The notes beneath the pieces were generated by a model. It did no database searches. It had not been told where the DNA came from and saw nothing but the letters and a program-made list of their open reading frames with translations. Below are positions 1-11,152 of a DNA stretch of 64,000 nucleotides, piece after piece. Source of the DNA: JBHIDJ01 sp046760105 (GTDB lineage Bacteria > Pseudomonadota > Gammaproteobacteria > Acidiferrobacterales > SPGG2). The first letter of the stretch is position 1. The number at the start of each line of letters is the position of its first letter. The stretch lies in NCBI GenBank assembly GCA_046760105.1, contig JBHIDJ010000003.1, positions 25,267 through 89,266 of the forward strand, read 5' to 3'. The position numbers and the translations under genes were made by a program.

Positions 1-334
1 CACGTTGCACAAGCGCTTCAGGATTGTAGGCCTCCTCAGCTGAAGCCGATTTCCTATCGGCGGGAACAACGGGAAAAAGCGCAATCGCGGGTACCCCCAG
101 GTTGACCAGTTCCTCGGCGTGTTTTAGCAGGTGGTCAATGCTCAAGCGATTAATGCCCGGCATTGATTCCACAGGCTCAACGTGGTCGTTCCCGTCAACA
201 ACAAATACCGGCTGGATCAAGTCATCGGCAGTGAGGCGCGCTTCGCGCATGAGCCGGCGGCTAAACGGATCCCGTCGCATACGCCGCATACGTAATCGTG
301 GGAATCGCGTGTTTGCTGAATCGCCAGTGGACAT
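1..334 (-). CDS. hemB: Delta-aminolevulinic acid dehydratase (porphobilinogen synthase), N-terminal part
   Basis: Condenses two 5-aminolevulinate molecules to porphobilinogen in haem biosynthesis, in the cytosol. Only the first ~111 residues are present because the gene runs off the left edge. The protein begins MSTGDSANTRFPRLRMRRMR and continues with the HemB N-terminal pattern: an Arg-rich start, then DLIQPVFVVDG, ESMPGINRLSID and GVPAIALFPVVP. The ATG at 334 is chosen because it gives a normal HemB N-terminus. The gene lies 187 bp downstream of adk on the same strand. Haem supply may matter here, since the window also holds heme A synthase, a P450, a c-type cytochrome and a haem dioxygenase. 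Confidence 0.9.
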   Translation of the reverse strand, partial: MSTGDSANTRFPRLRMRRMRRDPFSRRLMREARLTADDLIQPVFVVDGNDHVEPVESMPGINRLSIDHLLKHAEELVNLGVPAIALFPVVPADRKSASAEEAYNPEALVQR

Positions 335-521
335 GGTTCTTTAGATCTCCAACTGCGGGGACATGGCCTAGGGTATATAAAAACCCCTACCGACAGCAAC
401 GAACTTCCCTGCCCCGCAGCAGTTGCGCGCACATGGTGTAGGACACGTGGCCCGCAGATGTAGCGCTAGCAACGGCGCCCATCGGTGACCCCTGAGCGGT
501 GGGTGGAGGTAGAACTATGGC

Positions 522-1478
522 CTATTTGGCCTTCTTTGCCTTCTTTTTCTTTGCCTTCTTGGCGGCCTTCTTCTTGGCTTTGGCTTTCTTTTTGACCTTT
601 CTGGCCTTCTTGGCTGCTTTCTTCTTGGCCTTGGCCTTCTTCACTACTTTCACTTTCTTTTTCGCCCTCACCTTCTTTTTAACCTTCTTGGCGGCCTTCT
701 TTTTCGCTATCTTCTTCTTAGCCACTTTCTTTTTCGCTTTCTTTTTCTTGGGCTTTGCAGCCTTTGGCTTAACCGTCGGCGGGCGCGCCGACGCCGCTTC
801 GACTCGGCTCATCGCAGCCGCCAGCGGACGAATCTGTGCTTCGACGACATCACAGATATTCTTAAAGATGTCACTAACGCTCCCAATCCCGCGCACCGTC
901 CGCAGCTTTCCTTGCGCTTTATAATAGGAAACCAACGGTGCGGTCTGTTCCTCGTAGACTTCGAGGCGCTTGCGCACCGCGTCTTCGTTATCGTCCGCCC
1001 GATGATGCAACACCTGACCGGTCTCGTCGTCCCTGCCAGGAACCTTAGGGGGATGAAAGTAGATGTTGTAGATCCTGCCGGTCGACGGGGCGATGCGCCG
1101 TCCCGTCAGCCGTTTCATCAACACCTCTTTGTCGACATCCACAAGAAGAGCGAGCTGCAACGGCTTACCCAGCCGCGCTAACATCGCGTCCAACTCCTGG
1201 GCCTGCGGGATATTGCGCGGGAACCCGTCGAGGATAAATCCCGATCTCGCATCGGGTCTCGACAAGCGGTTTTGCACGACACCAAACATGACGTCGTCGG
1301 ATACGAGCGCCCCCGCATCCATTGCCGCCTTCGCCCTTTTGCCTAGCTCCGTACCCGCTGCAACCTCATCGCGCAAGATATCGCCCGTCGCGATGTGGGG
1401 GATTTTAAACTTTTCGATCAATAGCTTAGCTTGTGTCCCCTTACCGGAACCTGGCGCTCCCAGAAGTACGATTCTCAT
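522..1478 (-). CDS. adk: Adenylate kinase with a long Lys/Ala-rich C-terminal tail
   Basis: Catalyses ATP + AMP = 2 ADP. Residues 1-215 are a complete long-form Adk: P-loop GAPGSGKGT at 7-15, AMP site TGDILR, FILDGFPRN, and a LID segment from GRRIAPSTGRIYN to the DDNEDAVRKRL region. The usual bacterial length is about 214 residues; this protein has 318. After a short linker, residues ~240-318 are almost only Lys and Ala with some Val, Arg and Ile, resembling histone H1-like bacterial tails. The tail is in frame with no stop before it, so it looks like a real extension. It could bind nucleic acid or polyphosphate, which is inference. The ATG at 1478 follows an AGAAG-type ribosome site. Confidence 0.93.
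   Translation of the reverse strand: MRIVLLGAPGSGKGTQAKLLIEKFKIPHIATGDILRDEVAAGTELGKRAKAAMDAGALVSDDVMFGVVQNRLSRPDARSGFILDGFPRNIPQAQELDAMLARLGKPLQLALLVDVDKEVLMKRLTGRRIAPSTGRIYNIYFHPPKVPGRDDETGQVLHHRADDNEDAVRKRLEVYEEQTAPLVSYYKAQGKLRTVRGIGSVSDIFKNICDVVEAQIRPLAAAMSRVEAASARPPTVKPKAAKPKKKKAKKKVAKKKIAKKKAAKKVKKKVRAKKKVKVVKKAKAKKKAAKKARKVKKKAKAKKKAAKKAKKKKAKKAK
525..758 (-). repeat. Low-complexity AAG/GCC-rich tract encoding the Adk tail
   Basis: About 230 bp of imperfect short repeats of lysine and alanine codons on the minus strand (T/C-rich on the plus strand). It encodes the basic tail of Adk. Such tracts expand and contract by slippage, so tail length probably varies between strains. Confidence 0.8.
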
Positions 1479-1820
1479 CTTTCTTCTCGCTTAGGTCTGT
1501 CGGATTTGCGGTCCCTGCTTTTGCCCCCTTGGAGCCGCGGCGGGGCTAAACTACCTTCTTGTCCCCCGACCGTCAATGGTTTTGGCGGCCTTAAGTACAC
1601 GCAATTCTCCTATTTTCGCCGTAACCGTGATCGATTACAGAAATTGCGTTAACCTACGCCCCGACTTTGAAGCTAGATCTTGGTCGCTACCTAAAGGGCG
1701 AACCGTCACGTGCGATTTGGCACCGCAGCCCCAACATTAAACATAAGGCGGATACCCCATTTATCATTGAAAAAAATGCTCGGAATGCGGTGATTACGGT
1801 ACTTTTTGGAAACTCATCCC

Positions 1821-3092
1821 ATGGCTAAAGCGAAACCAAAAAACGTGTTTTATGCTCAGTCTGGAGGTGTGACGGCCGTTATTAACGCGACTGCCTGCGG
1901 TGTTATCGAGACTGCACGTAAGCACAAAAACAAACTTGGAAAAGTCCTAGCCGGACGCAACGGCATTATCGGCGCCCTCACCGAAGACTTGATCGATACG
2001 AGCAAGGAGTCATCATCGGCCATTCGCGGCTTGCGCTATACGCCCGGCGGGGCGTTTGGGTCAGCGCGCTACAAACTAAAGGGCCTGGACGAGAATAAGG
2101 CTGAATATGAGCGGCTGATCGAAGTATTCAAAGCCCATAACATCGGTTACTTTTTCTACAATGGCGGGGGCGACTCCCAAGACACCTCGCATAAAGTGTC
2201 GCGGATCGGCGAAAAACTCGGTTATCCGATGATATGCATCGGTATACCTAAGACTGTCGACAACGATCTACCTATTACTGACAACTGTCCGGGTTTCGGA
2301 TCTGTCGCCAAGTACATCGCCACCTCGATTCGCGAGGCCGGATTCGATGTAGCCAGCATGGCCAAAACGTCGACCAAGGTCTTCGTGCTTGAAGCAATGG
2401 GACGTCATGCAGGTTGGATCGCTGCCGCCGGCGGGCTGGCGGCGGAAAAAGCCGGTGACGCGCCACATATGATTTTGTTCCCGGAGATAGTCTTTGACGA
2501 AGAGAAATTTCTCGCGAAGGTCGACAGCACCGTCAACAAATACGGTTACTGCGCCATCGTCGTCTCCGAGGGAATTAAGAACAAAGACGGCAAGTTCGTG
2601 GCCGAGGCTGGCACGCGGGACGCCTTTGGTCATGCCCAGCTCGGTGGCGTGGCACCCGCTGTCGCGCAACTGGTGAAGGACAGACTTGGGTATAAATACC
2701 ACTGGGCGGTCGCCGACTACCTCCAGCGGTCTGCCCGTCATATCGCCTCCAAAACCGATGTCGAACAGGCTTATGCGCTCGGCAAGGCGGCAGTAAAGCT
2801 CGCCCTGAAGGGCCACAATGCGGTAATGCCGACTATTGTGCGTACTTCGAACAAACCCTATAAGTGGAAGATCGGGGTGGCGAAGCTCGCCAATGTAGCC
2901 AATGTCGAAAAGAAGATGCCGCCGGACTTCATAACAAAGGATGGTTTTGGCATTACGCGCAAGTGCCGTAACTACTTGGAACCGCTTATTAATGGCGAGG
3001 ATTACCCGAAGTTCAAGAACGGCCTCCCGCAATACGTAATGCTAAAGAACGTGCCCGTAAAAAAGAAACTCAAAACACGTTTCACCGTTTAA
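1821..3092 (+). CDS. pfp: Pyrophosphate-dependent phosphofructokinase
   Basis: Interconverts fructose 6-phosphate and fructose 1,6-bisphosphate using PPi/Pi instead of ATP/ADP. The 423-residue protein has the PFK phosphate-binding segment as GGGDSQDT (about residues 115-122), where ATP enzymes have GGDGS; Asp here is the known PPi-specific signature. PKTVDNDLPITDN carries the catalytic Asp pair, and EAMGRHAGW is the substrate-binding motif. The ATG at 1821 is preferred over an in-frame TTG at 1806 because it gives the usual short N-terminus and follows GGAAA. The next gene, 158 bp downstream, is the proton-pumping pyrophosphatase, so the pair links glycolysis/gluconeogenesis to the PPi pool. 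Confidence 0.92.
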   Translation: MAKAKPKNVFYAQSGGVTAVINATACGVIETARKHKNKLGKVLAGRNGIIGALTEDLIDTSKESSSAIRGLRYTPGGAFGSARYKLKGLDENKAEYERLIEVFKAHNIGYFFYNGGGDSQDTSHKVSRIGEKLGYPMICIGIPKTVDNDLPITDNCPGFGSVAKYIATSIREAGFDVASMAKTSTKVFVLEAMGRHAGWIAAAGGLAAEKAGDAPHMILFPEIVFDEEKFLAKVDSTVNKYGYCAIVVSEGIKNKDGKFVAEAGTRDAFGHAQLGGVAPAVAQLVKDRLGYKYHWAVADYLQRSARHIASKTDVEQAYALGKAAVKLALKGHNAVMPTIVRTSNKPYKWKIGVAKLANVANVEKKMPPDFITKDGFGITRKCRNYLEPLINGEDYPKFKNGLPQYVMLKNVPVKKKLKTRFTV

Positions 3093-3250
3093 AAACAAAT
3101 GTGAAATAACGTTCCTCATCACAAGCTGCTTTAGCTAACCTTTGGCAGGGCACGGGAATAACGTCGGGAACGATGATAAACACGGCTGGAACCCGCCTTG
3201 AGAAACGGTCCGATTCAGAAATATAGCTAACGATAGGGGAGAAAAGCTCT

Positions 3251-5284
<2,034 letters not shown>

Positions 5285-5300
5285 CCGCCGAGACAAGCTA

Positions 5301-5328
5301 GAAAAACAAAGAGGGCTTTTCGTTTTTC
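5301..5328. terminator. Possible bidirectional terminator between hppA and hspQ
   Basis: GAAAAAC (5301-5307) and GTTTTTC (5322-5328) form an inverted repeat with AAAG/CTTT inside it, between two converging genes. The stem is AT-rich, so it is a weak candidate. Confidence 0.3.
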
Positions 5329-5338
5329 GTGCAGTGCT

Positions 5339-5656
5339 TCAATTAATCGATCGACGAGCGATATATCGCCCGTCGCGGAATTCGTCGAATACTTGATCCA
5401 CGAGCGGGTGGTTGATCGATCCACCCGCCTTATCGGGCTCGAGGTTGCGCTCAGCAACGTAGGTCTCGTGTTCGGCATTGTCAACGAGAACGCGATACCA
5501 GGGCTTATCCTTCGGCGGTCGGCTCCGCGCCATCTGCTCATACCACTCCTCCGTGCCTTGGAACGTGGGGTCGACATCCGCGATCACACCTCGATAATCA
5601 AACAACTTGTGATGCACAAGCTGTCCGACATGAAACTTTGCTTCGGAATCGCGCAT
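5339..5656 (-). CDS. hspQ: Heat shock protein HspQ (YccV-like hemimethylated-DNA-binding family)
   Basis: HspQ is a small cytosolic protein that in enterobacteria binds hemimethylated oriC DNA and acts as a specificity factor for Lon protease. This 105-residue protein has the family core: KFHVGQLVHHKLFDYRGVIADVDP, then EEWYEQMARSRPPKDKPWY, VLVDNAEHETYVAERNL and HPLVDQVFDEF. It is the usual length. The start at 5656 lies 11 bp beyond the stop of the bioB remnant, so the two were probably transcribed together. It converges with hppA. Confidence 0.9.
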   Translation of the reverse strand: MRDSEAKFHVGQLVHHKLFDYRGVIADVDPTFQGTEEWYEQMARSRPPKDKPWYRVLVDNAEHETYVAERNLEPDKAGGSINHPLVDQVFDEFRDGRYIARRSIN

Positions 5657-5667
5657 CAGATGTTCGT

Positions 5668-5790
5668 TTAATTCTTCAGCACCGAGGCATTGGCATCGAG
5701 GTGTCGACGATGCGCCGTCTGTGCTCGATAGATCAAGTCATTGAACGGTAATTCGAACAGCGCCTCGATCTCCGTAATACCCGTCTTCAT
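5668..5790 (-). pseudogene. 5' remnant of a biotin synthase gene
   Basis: A 40-codon reading frame with an intact ATG and a good ribosome site (GGAGG just upstream). The product contains ITEIEALFELPFNDLIYRAQ followed by TAHRRHLDAN, which matches the N-terminus of BioB (ALF..PFNDLL..AQTVHR.HFD). It then stops, well before the radical-SAM CxxxCxxC motif that would follow. hspQ starts 11 bp after the stop. I read this as the front of bioB left after a deletion that fused its promoter to hspQ. An independently evolved small protein is less likely. It cannot encode a biotin synthase. Confidence 0.6.
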
Positions 5791-6081
5791 AAACCCTCCA
5801 CGACAAAAGGTGTACGCCAAACTAGGCGAACGCTGCTTGGTTGTCAACAACCTTTCCTCCGAACGGTTGACGGTTTACGCATACCGATTCTCCGATAAGT
5901 CGGGCTTGAACTATCGCGGTGCATGACATCAACTCTGGCCAGCCCTGGTACAATGTTCGGTGATCAATTTTAGTCAGATTTGAGATAGTGCACACGACTT
6001 GCCGGGCTCGGCGATACGCCAACCTTATACAAACAAAACTTCGCATCAAAAACTATTGACACCAAACCTTTGGCAACAGAA

Positions 6082-7170
6082 ATGAAAGGGCCACAGAGTG
6101 AACGATATCGAACCCAGGTCGCCATCTGGCTGCTTATATGTTGCGCGTTTGTCCTCGCCATGGTGGTGCTGGGCGGCGTCACGCGTCTGACTCGATCTGG
6201 TCTTTCTATGGTGGATTGGGATCCGATCATGGGCGTGGTGCCGCCTCTAAATCAGGCACAATGGGAACAGGTATTTAGCAGATATCAGCAATTTCCAGAG
6301 TACCAGCAGATCAATCGTAACATAAGCTTGACCGAATTTAAGTTCATCTTCTGGATGGAATACGCTCACAGACTATTGGGCCGTGTGATTGCGCTCGTGT
6401 TTCTTCTACCGTTTCTCTATTTCCTAACTCGGCGTCGTATAGACCGTCCGTTGATACCGAAATTGATAGGCATGTTTGCACTCGGTGGTCTACAGGGCTT
6501 GCTCGGATGGTTTATGGTTAAAAGCGGCTTGTTCGACGAGCCACACGTCAGCCCTTACCGCTTGACAGCGCATCTTGTTCTGGCTGTGATCATATACGGT
6601 TATATCCTCTGGGTCGCGTTGGGACTGTTGTTTCCCAAGGCGGAACACAGCGCATTGGCGTTCAAACCTATAAGGCGGTTCGGCCTTGCTGTTACCGGTA
6701 TCATCGGCCTGACGATCCTTTCCGGCGGGTTCGTCGCCGGTACGAAAGCCGGTTTCGCCTTTAACACCTTCCCGCTGATGAACGGCCGACTCGTCCCGCA
6801 AGGGATGCTAGGGCTTAACCCGCTGTGGCGCAACTTCTTCGAAAACATCGCCACCGTACAGTTCGACCACCGGCTGATTGCCTACCTCTTATGTATCACG
6901 ATTGCGGGGTTCTGGTACAAGGCGACCGCTGCTGACTTGCAGGGACGTGCCCACGCCGCTTCGCATGCCTTACTCGCGGTGCTAGCCATCCAGGTGGGGC
7001 TTGGGATTACAACTTTATTACTGATCGTACCAATGCCGCTGGCCGCCGCCCATCAAGGAGGCGCGCTGCTACTGCTTACCGTTGCAATCTTTATAAACCA
7101 CGAGCTGCGTCGCGGACCAACTCCACTGCCACGACGTGCAGCTACGACCAGTCTAGGCTCAGTGGGATAA
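6082..7170 (+). CDS. ctaA: Heme A synthase
   Basis: Oxidises heme O to heme A in the inner membrane for aa3-type cytochrome oxidases. The product of ~362 residues has eight hydrophobic helices and the paired haem-ligand histidines of the family: EYAHRLLGR and RLTAHLVLA in the first half, FDHRLIAYLL and AAAHQGGALLLL in the second. GGVTRLTRSGLSMVDW is the conserved first-loop motif. The start is uncertain: ATG at 6082 or an in-frame TTG at 6070, neither with a strong ribosome site. No cox or ctaB gene is in the window. Its 3' end overlaps moeA on the other strand by 29 bp. Confidence 0.93.
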   Translation: MKGPQSERYRTQVAIWLLICCAFVLAMVVLGGVTRLTRSGLSMVDWDPIMGVVPPLNQAQWEQVFSRYQQFPEYQQINRNISLTEFKFIFWMEYAHRLLGRVIALVFLLPFLYFLTRRRIDRPLIPKLIGMFALGGLQGLLGWFMVKSGLFDEPHVSPYRLTAHLVLAVIIYGYILWVALGLLFPKAEHSALAFKPIRRFGLAVTGIIGLTILSGGFVAGTKAGFAFNTFPLMNGRLVPQGMLGLNPLWRNFFENIATVQFDHRLIAYLLCITIAGFWYKATAADLQGRAHAASHALLAVLAIQVGLGITTLLLIVPMPLAAAHQGGALLLLTVAIFINHELRRGPTPLPRRAATTSLGSVG

Positions 7171-8344
7171 CGACGATCCGATCACCTTGACCGAAGCCCG
7201 CGCTGCCAGCATCCACTTTGATAAAGCCGTTGGTTTCGCGAAGCGCTCCCATCATATGTGATCCTTGACCAGCTAGCGCACGGGCGAACAAGCGGCCATG
7301 CTCTGTAAAAAGGCTGGCTCGTAAGAACTCGGTGCGCCCGGGGGCACGATCAGAACCGTTGGCGGCGATCGCTTCAAGCTCCACCCAGACAGGCACGGCA
7401 TGATGCCATGCTATGAGGGCGGGTTCGACAAAGAGCTTGAACGTCACCAGACTCGAGACCGGATTGCCGGGAAGCGCGAAGAAATGTGTCCGGCTGCCCA
7501 TGCGTCCGAACGCGATTGGTTTACCAGGCTTAATATTGACTTTCCAGAAATTGATTTCACCAATCTGCGAGAACACCTGCTTCACCAAATCATGATCGCC
7601 GACAGAGGCGCCCCCGCTGGTAATCACAAAATCATAGTCGGCACTGTCCTTGAGCACGCGCTTAAGTACCTGCGGATCATCCTCAACGATACCGCCGTCG
7701 TCAGCGACGACGCCGAGCTCCTGCAATTGCAGCAAAGTTGCCAGACGATTGGACTCATAAACCTGACCGGGCTTGAGTGGTGTACCCGGTGTGACCAACT
7801 CATCACCGGTGGCGATGACAAGCGCCCGCGGTCGCTGAAATGTGCTGATCTCAGCAACGCCAGCGGTCGATATTAACGCTAGGTCATAAGCCGACAGGCG
7901 CCGACCCGCACGGTAAAGCATGTCGCCTGCGTGAAAATCTTCGCCGCGGTAGCGGATATTTTGGCCCGACTCCACGTCGGTGGGAAAAACTGCCTTCGGC
8001 CCCACTAGTTTAACCTCTTCTTGGATGACCACTGCGTTCGCCCCGGTCGGTACCGGCGCGCCGGTAAATATGCGCGTCGTGCTATGCGGCACCAGCGGCT
8101 GCGGACAATCGCCGCAGCGCGACTCACCAACTACGGATAACGTCAAGTCGTGGGCGTGCAGATCAGCAGCGTCCACGGCGTAACCGTCCATCGCCGAGTT
8201 ATCAAACACCGGGTGATCCAGCCGCGCACATACGTCTTCGGCGAGGAAACGCCCATGTGCAAGATTAAGGGACAACATCTCGGTTTCAGTCGCTGCACCG
8301 ACGTCAGCGATGATCGCGGCACGAGCCTGCTCTAGGGTCATCAT
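7142..8344 (-). CDS. moeA: Molybdopterin molybdenumtransferase MoeA
   Basis: Inserts molybdate into adenylated molybdopterin, the last step of molybdenum cofactor synthesis, in the cytosol. The 400 residues include FDNSAMDGYAVDAAD, the substrate segment IFTGAPVPTGANAVVIQEE, ATGDELVTPG, TSGGASVGDHD and ALPGNPVSSLVTFK, all typical of MoeA, plus a C-terminal domain IV. Length is normal. It starts at ATG 8344 or the adjacent ATG 8341. No other cofactor gene lies alongside. It is convergent with ctaA. Confidence 0.95.
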   Translation of the reverse strand: MMTLEQARAAIIADVGAATETEMLSLNLAHGRFLAEDVCARLDHPVFDNSAMDGYAVDAADLHAHDLTLSVVGESRCGDCPQPLVPHSTTRIFTGAPVPTGANAVVIQEEVKLVGPKAVFPTDVESGQNIRYRGEDFHAGDMLYRAGRRLSAYDLALISTAGVAEISTFQRPRALVIATGDELVTPGTPLKPGQVYESNRLATLLQLQELGVVADDGGIVEDDPQVLKRVLKDSADYDFVITSGGASVGDHDLVKQVFSQIGEINFWKVNIKPGKPIAFGRMGSRTHFFALPGNPVSSLVTFKLFVEPALIAWHHAVPVWVELEAIAANGSDRAPGRTEFLRASLFTEHGRLFARALAGQGSHMMGALRETNGFIKVDAGSAGFGQGDRIVVIPLSLDWS

Positions 8345-8411
8345 GTCAGAGTGATTTAGCTACTGAGGGGAGCACAAATTAGTCTCCAGTATCGACCTGG
8401 GAAGACTCTGG

Positions 8412-8507
8412 AACAAACGCAGAGAACGCAGAGGCGCAGAGGTCGCAAAGGGTTTAGTTGCCTGATCTTCTCTGCGTCTTTGCGCCTCCGCGGCCTCTGC
8501 GTCGTAT
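8412..8507. repeat. Imperfect inverted repeat of CTCTGCG-type units
   Basis: Short units related to ACGCAGAG and GGCGCAGAG occur on the left (8416-8450), and their complements CTCTGCGT and TGCGCCTC on the right (8469-8505), around a short spacer. Together they can form a long imperfect hairpin. This family of interspersed non-coding repeats is seen in many bacterial genomes. A 71-codon frame over it is a by-product of the repeat. The rest of the moeA-ade gap (8345-8785) shows nothing I can assign. Confidence 0.55.
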
Positions 8508-8785
8508 ACCAGTATCCACAATAGACTGTAAAGGCCCTGCGTAGCCAAGTGCAAAGAATTATCTGCTCGCGGCAATATCCTTAGTTATCCGCACTAGGCG
8601 GGTTACAAGTGTCGATCACATATGGTACCAGGGAGATATGCTTCGCGGCAGCGAGATCCACGGTAAGCGTTGCATGTTAGCGTTCAGGCGACGGTCGCCC
8701 TCGCAAACGCGACGGGGGCGGCGACACTTAAACAGTGACCGACAACTGTTGCCTCAAACTAGCGGGGCAACACCCACTCAGTTTT

Positions 8786-9811
8786 TCACTGTCCGGCACT
8801 AGACGCATTAGCGCTCGACATGCAGACCTCTAGTTCAGCCACTAGTTTCTGTTTGTCTTGTTGACTGAGAAAGGTTGCGCGGAAAGCGTTTTTGCCCAGG
8901 CGTTTGATGTCATCGCAGTCTAGATTCAACGCGTTTTGCACCGCCAGGAAGTTTTCGGTTACATAGCCGCCAAAGTAGGCCGGGTCGTCGGAGTTAACCA
9001 TCGCGCACAACCCCAGATCGAGCAATCGTTTCAGATTGTGCTTTTCTATTGAATCGAACACGCAGAGCTTGACATTTGACAACGGACACACGGTTAGGGG
9101 GATCTGTTCTTTCGCCAACCGTTCAACCAGCTTGCTATCTTCGACACAGCGCACGCCGTGATCGATGCGCGATACTTTAAGTAGGTCTAATGCCTGCCAG
9201 ATATAGTCCGGCGGGCCTTCCTCACCCGCATGAGCAACAGTCAAGAACCCTTCCTCTCGTGCCCTATCAAATACGGCCGTAAATTTTTCCGGTGGGTGAC
9301 CCACTTCTGACGAATCCAAGCCTACGGCGATGATCCAGTCCTTATACGGCAGCGCCTGATTTAATGTCTCCATAGCCGCCTCGGCACTGAGGTGACGTAA
9401 AAAACACATGATCAGTTTCGACGTAATGCCAAGTTGTTGCTCGGCATCCACGAGGGCGCGATATATGCCCGTGATCACCGTGTCGAAAGGCACACCTCTG
9501 TCCGTGTGCGTCTGGGGGTCGAAAAAGATCTCGGTGTGGCGCACGTTCTGTGAATGCGCCTTATCCAGATATGCCCACGTCATGTCGTAGAAATCCTGCT
9601 TCTTTAGGAGCACTCGCGCACCTTCGTAATAAATATCCAGAAAAGACTGAAGATCTGTGAACTGATAAGCCCGACGCACTTCTTCGACGGAATTGAACGG
9701 TAGCGCGACATCGTTGCGCGCTGCGAGCGCGAACATAAGCTCGGGCTCTAGTGAACCTTCTATGTGGATATGCAGCTCCGCCTTCGGCATTTCCCTAATC
9801 AAGGATTCCAT
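8786..9811 (-). CDS. Adenine deaminase of the adenosine-deaminase superfamily
   Basis: Zn-dependent deamination of adenine to hypoxanthine is the likely reaction. The 341-residue protein has the metal motif HIHIEGS (His14 and His16), VAHAGEEG, IDHGVRC and NSDDPAYFGG. The segment TEIFFDPQTHTDRGVPFD and the string VGLDSSEVGHPPEKF closely follow the adenine-specific subgroup (yeast Aah1 and the Pseudomonas enzyme) rather than true adenosine deaminases; this is recalled family knowledge. The ATG at 9811 follows AAGAGG at a good distance; upstream in-frame codons to 9940 are probably not translated. The role is purine salvage. Confidence 0.85.
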   Translation of the reverse strand: MESLIREMPKAELHIHIEGSLEPELMFALAARNDVALPFNSVEEVRRAYQFTDLQSFLDIYYEGARVLLKKQDFYDMTWAYLDKAHSQNVRHTEIFFDPQTHTDRGVPFDTVITGIYRALVDAEQQLGITSKLIMCFLRHLSAEAAMETLNQALPYKDWIIAVGLDSSEVGHPPEKFTAVFDRAREEGFLTVAHAGEEGPPDYIWQALDLLKVSRIDHGVRCVEDSKLVERLAKEQIPLTVCPLSNVKLCVFDSIEKHNLKRLLDLGLCAMVNSDDPAYFGGYVTENFLAVQNALNLDCDDIKRLGKNAFRATFLSQQDKQKLVAELEVCMSSANASSAGQ

Positions 9812-9985
9812 CGTTAGCGCCTCTTTTTGATGTTGTTTCGTATTATGCCCAACTTGTCGTTCGAAATTAACGGACAGCTTAAACGAAAGGTCCAAATCGC
9901 AGTCTATTTTCGCAAAAACCAGAAAACCAAGACAACACAAGGCTGATTAGAATGGACGTCGGACGCGCGATACGCTTGACATTTG

Positions 9986-11152
9986 TTACTGGCCCACGCG
10001 CAAAAATTTCATCACTTCCTCTTTGCGTTGCATGGTATCTGCATAGCCCAGTGCAATCAATTTTCGGCAATACGCCTTTTCGAACAGCAGGTAGCTTACG
10101 AGGCTGGTTCCGCTTTGATGTTGCACGCCGATCCCCCGCAGAAGGAATCGCATTGGACGAGGTAGATAGCGTTCGTAGCGTTCTGCGATCTCGCCGAGAT
10201 CTTCACTTGGCGAGATCACCAATACCTCCACTTCACGCAGCGTAACGGCCCCTTCTTCCACTCGCTCCGCAGGAATCAGGCTTATGGTTCTGTTTATGCG
10301 TTGCAGGCGCTCGATATCTGCATCCAAACTTTCCAGAAAAATACTATTGAGCACGTGACCCGCAACCTCTGCAAGCGACGGATAGGATATTTGCTCCTCA
10401 CTGCTTACACTCCCATCGTCCGTTTGGCGTACACCGATCACCAGCACCCGATCAGCGCCCAGATGCAGCGCGGGACTAATGGGTGCTATTTGTCCCATTG
10501 AGCCGTCACCGAAATACTCGCGATCGAGCTTTACAGCAGGAAGAATAAAGGGTATCGCAGACGACGCCATCAAGTGATCAATGGTGATCTTGGCCGGCCT
10601 GCCTACGCGGCGTGCGCGTTGCCAGGGTGTCAGCGATTGCACGCCCTGGTAGAAACTTACCGACTGGCCGGAAGTGTACCCGGAAGCGGTGATGCTCAAG
10701 GCTTGTAACAACCCGTCATCGATCGCGTCCTGTATCTTTTCGCAGGGCACGGAGCGTACGAGTAACTGCCGCAGCGGCGTGCAATCCAGTAACGAAGTGG
10801 GATTATATTTGCCGAGACCGCCTAAAAGCATAGCCGTGAACCAATGCGCGCCGCTCTTCAATATCCCCCAGGTATCAGCTCGGAACACGTAGTGCACCCG
10901 AAAGAGCTTCCACACAAGGCTCAATCGTTTTACCCCTTCGCGGAAACGGGCTGAATAGATTGCGAGTGCTGCCGCGTTGATCGCGCCGGCCGATGTCCCG
11001 CAAATAATCGAAAAAGGGTTGCTCGCATCTCGCGGCAGCATTTGACTAATTGCCTTGAGCACGCCGACCTGATAGGCCGCGCGAGCGCCACCACCCCAAA
11101 GGATTAATCCGATCTTCGGGTCAGCAGATGCTTGCGTTTTTTCCCAGTCCAT
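9986..11152 (-). CDS. Patatin-like phospholipase
   Basis: A Ser-Asp dyad lipid acyl hydrolase. The N-terminal patatin domain has the oxyanion motif GGGARAAYQ (20-28), the nucleophile elbow GTSAG with Ser54, and the catalytic Asp in DGS near residue 216. The C-terminal ~120 residues carry the helical extension often seen in bacterial patatins of 380-400 residues. No signal peptide is visible, so it is cytosolic or membrane-associated. Substrate is unknown. It lies between ade and hflD on the minus strand, with a 239-263 bp divergent gap to hflD. Confidence 0.87.
   Translation of the reverse strand: MDWEKTQASADPKIGLILWGGGARAAYQVGVLKAISQMLPRDASNPFSIICGTSAGAINAAALAIYSARFREGVKRLSLVWKLFRVHYVFRADTWGILKSGAHWFTAMLLGGLGKYNPTSLLDCTPLRQLLVRSVPCEKIQDAIDDGLLQALSITASGYTSGQSVSFYQGVQSLTPWQRARRVGRPAKITIDHLMASSAIPFILPAVKLDREYFGDGSMGQIAPISPALHLGADRVLVIGVRQTDDGSVSSEEQISYPSLAEVAGHVLNSIFLESLDADIERLQRINRTISLIPAERVEEGAVTLREVEVLVISPSEDLGEIAERYERYLPRPMRFLLRGIGVQHQSGTSLVSYLLFEKAYCRKLIALGYADTMQRKEEVMKFLRVGQ

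Noticed and set aside
499..924. Phe/Leu-rich reading frame on the plus strand
   Set aside because: It is the complement of the Lys/Ala codon tract of adk and has no independent support.
5301..5328. Classic GC-rich Rho-independent terminator after hppA
   Set aside because: The stem is AT-rich; kept only as a weak terminator candidate.
8360..8575. 71-codon minus-strand frame with PLRSLRL-type sequence
   Set aside because: This peptide is the usual false translation of the CTCTGCG repeat; no ribosome site or conservation logic.
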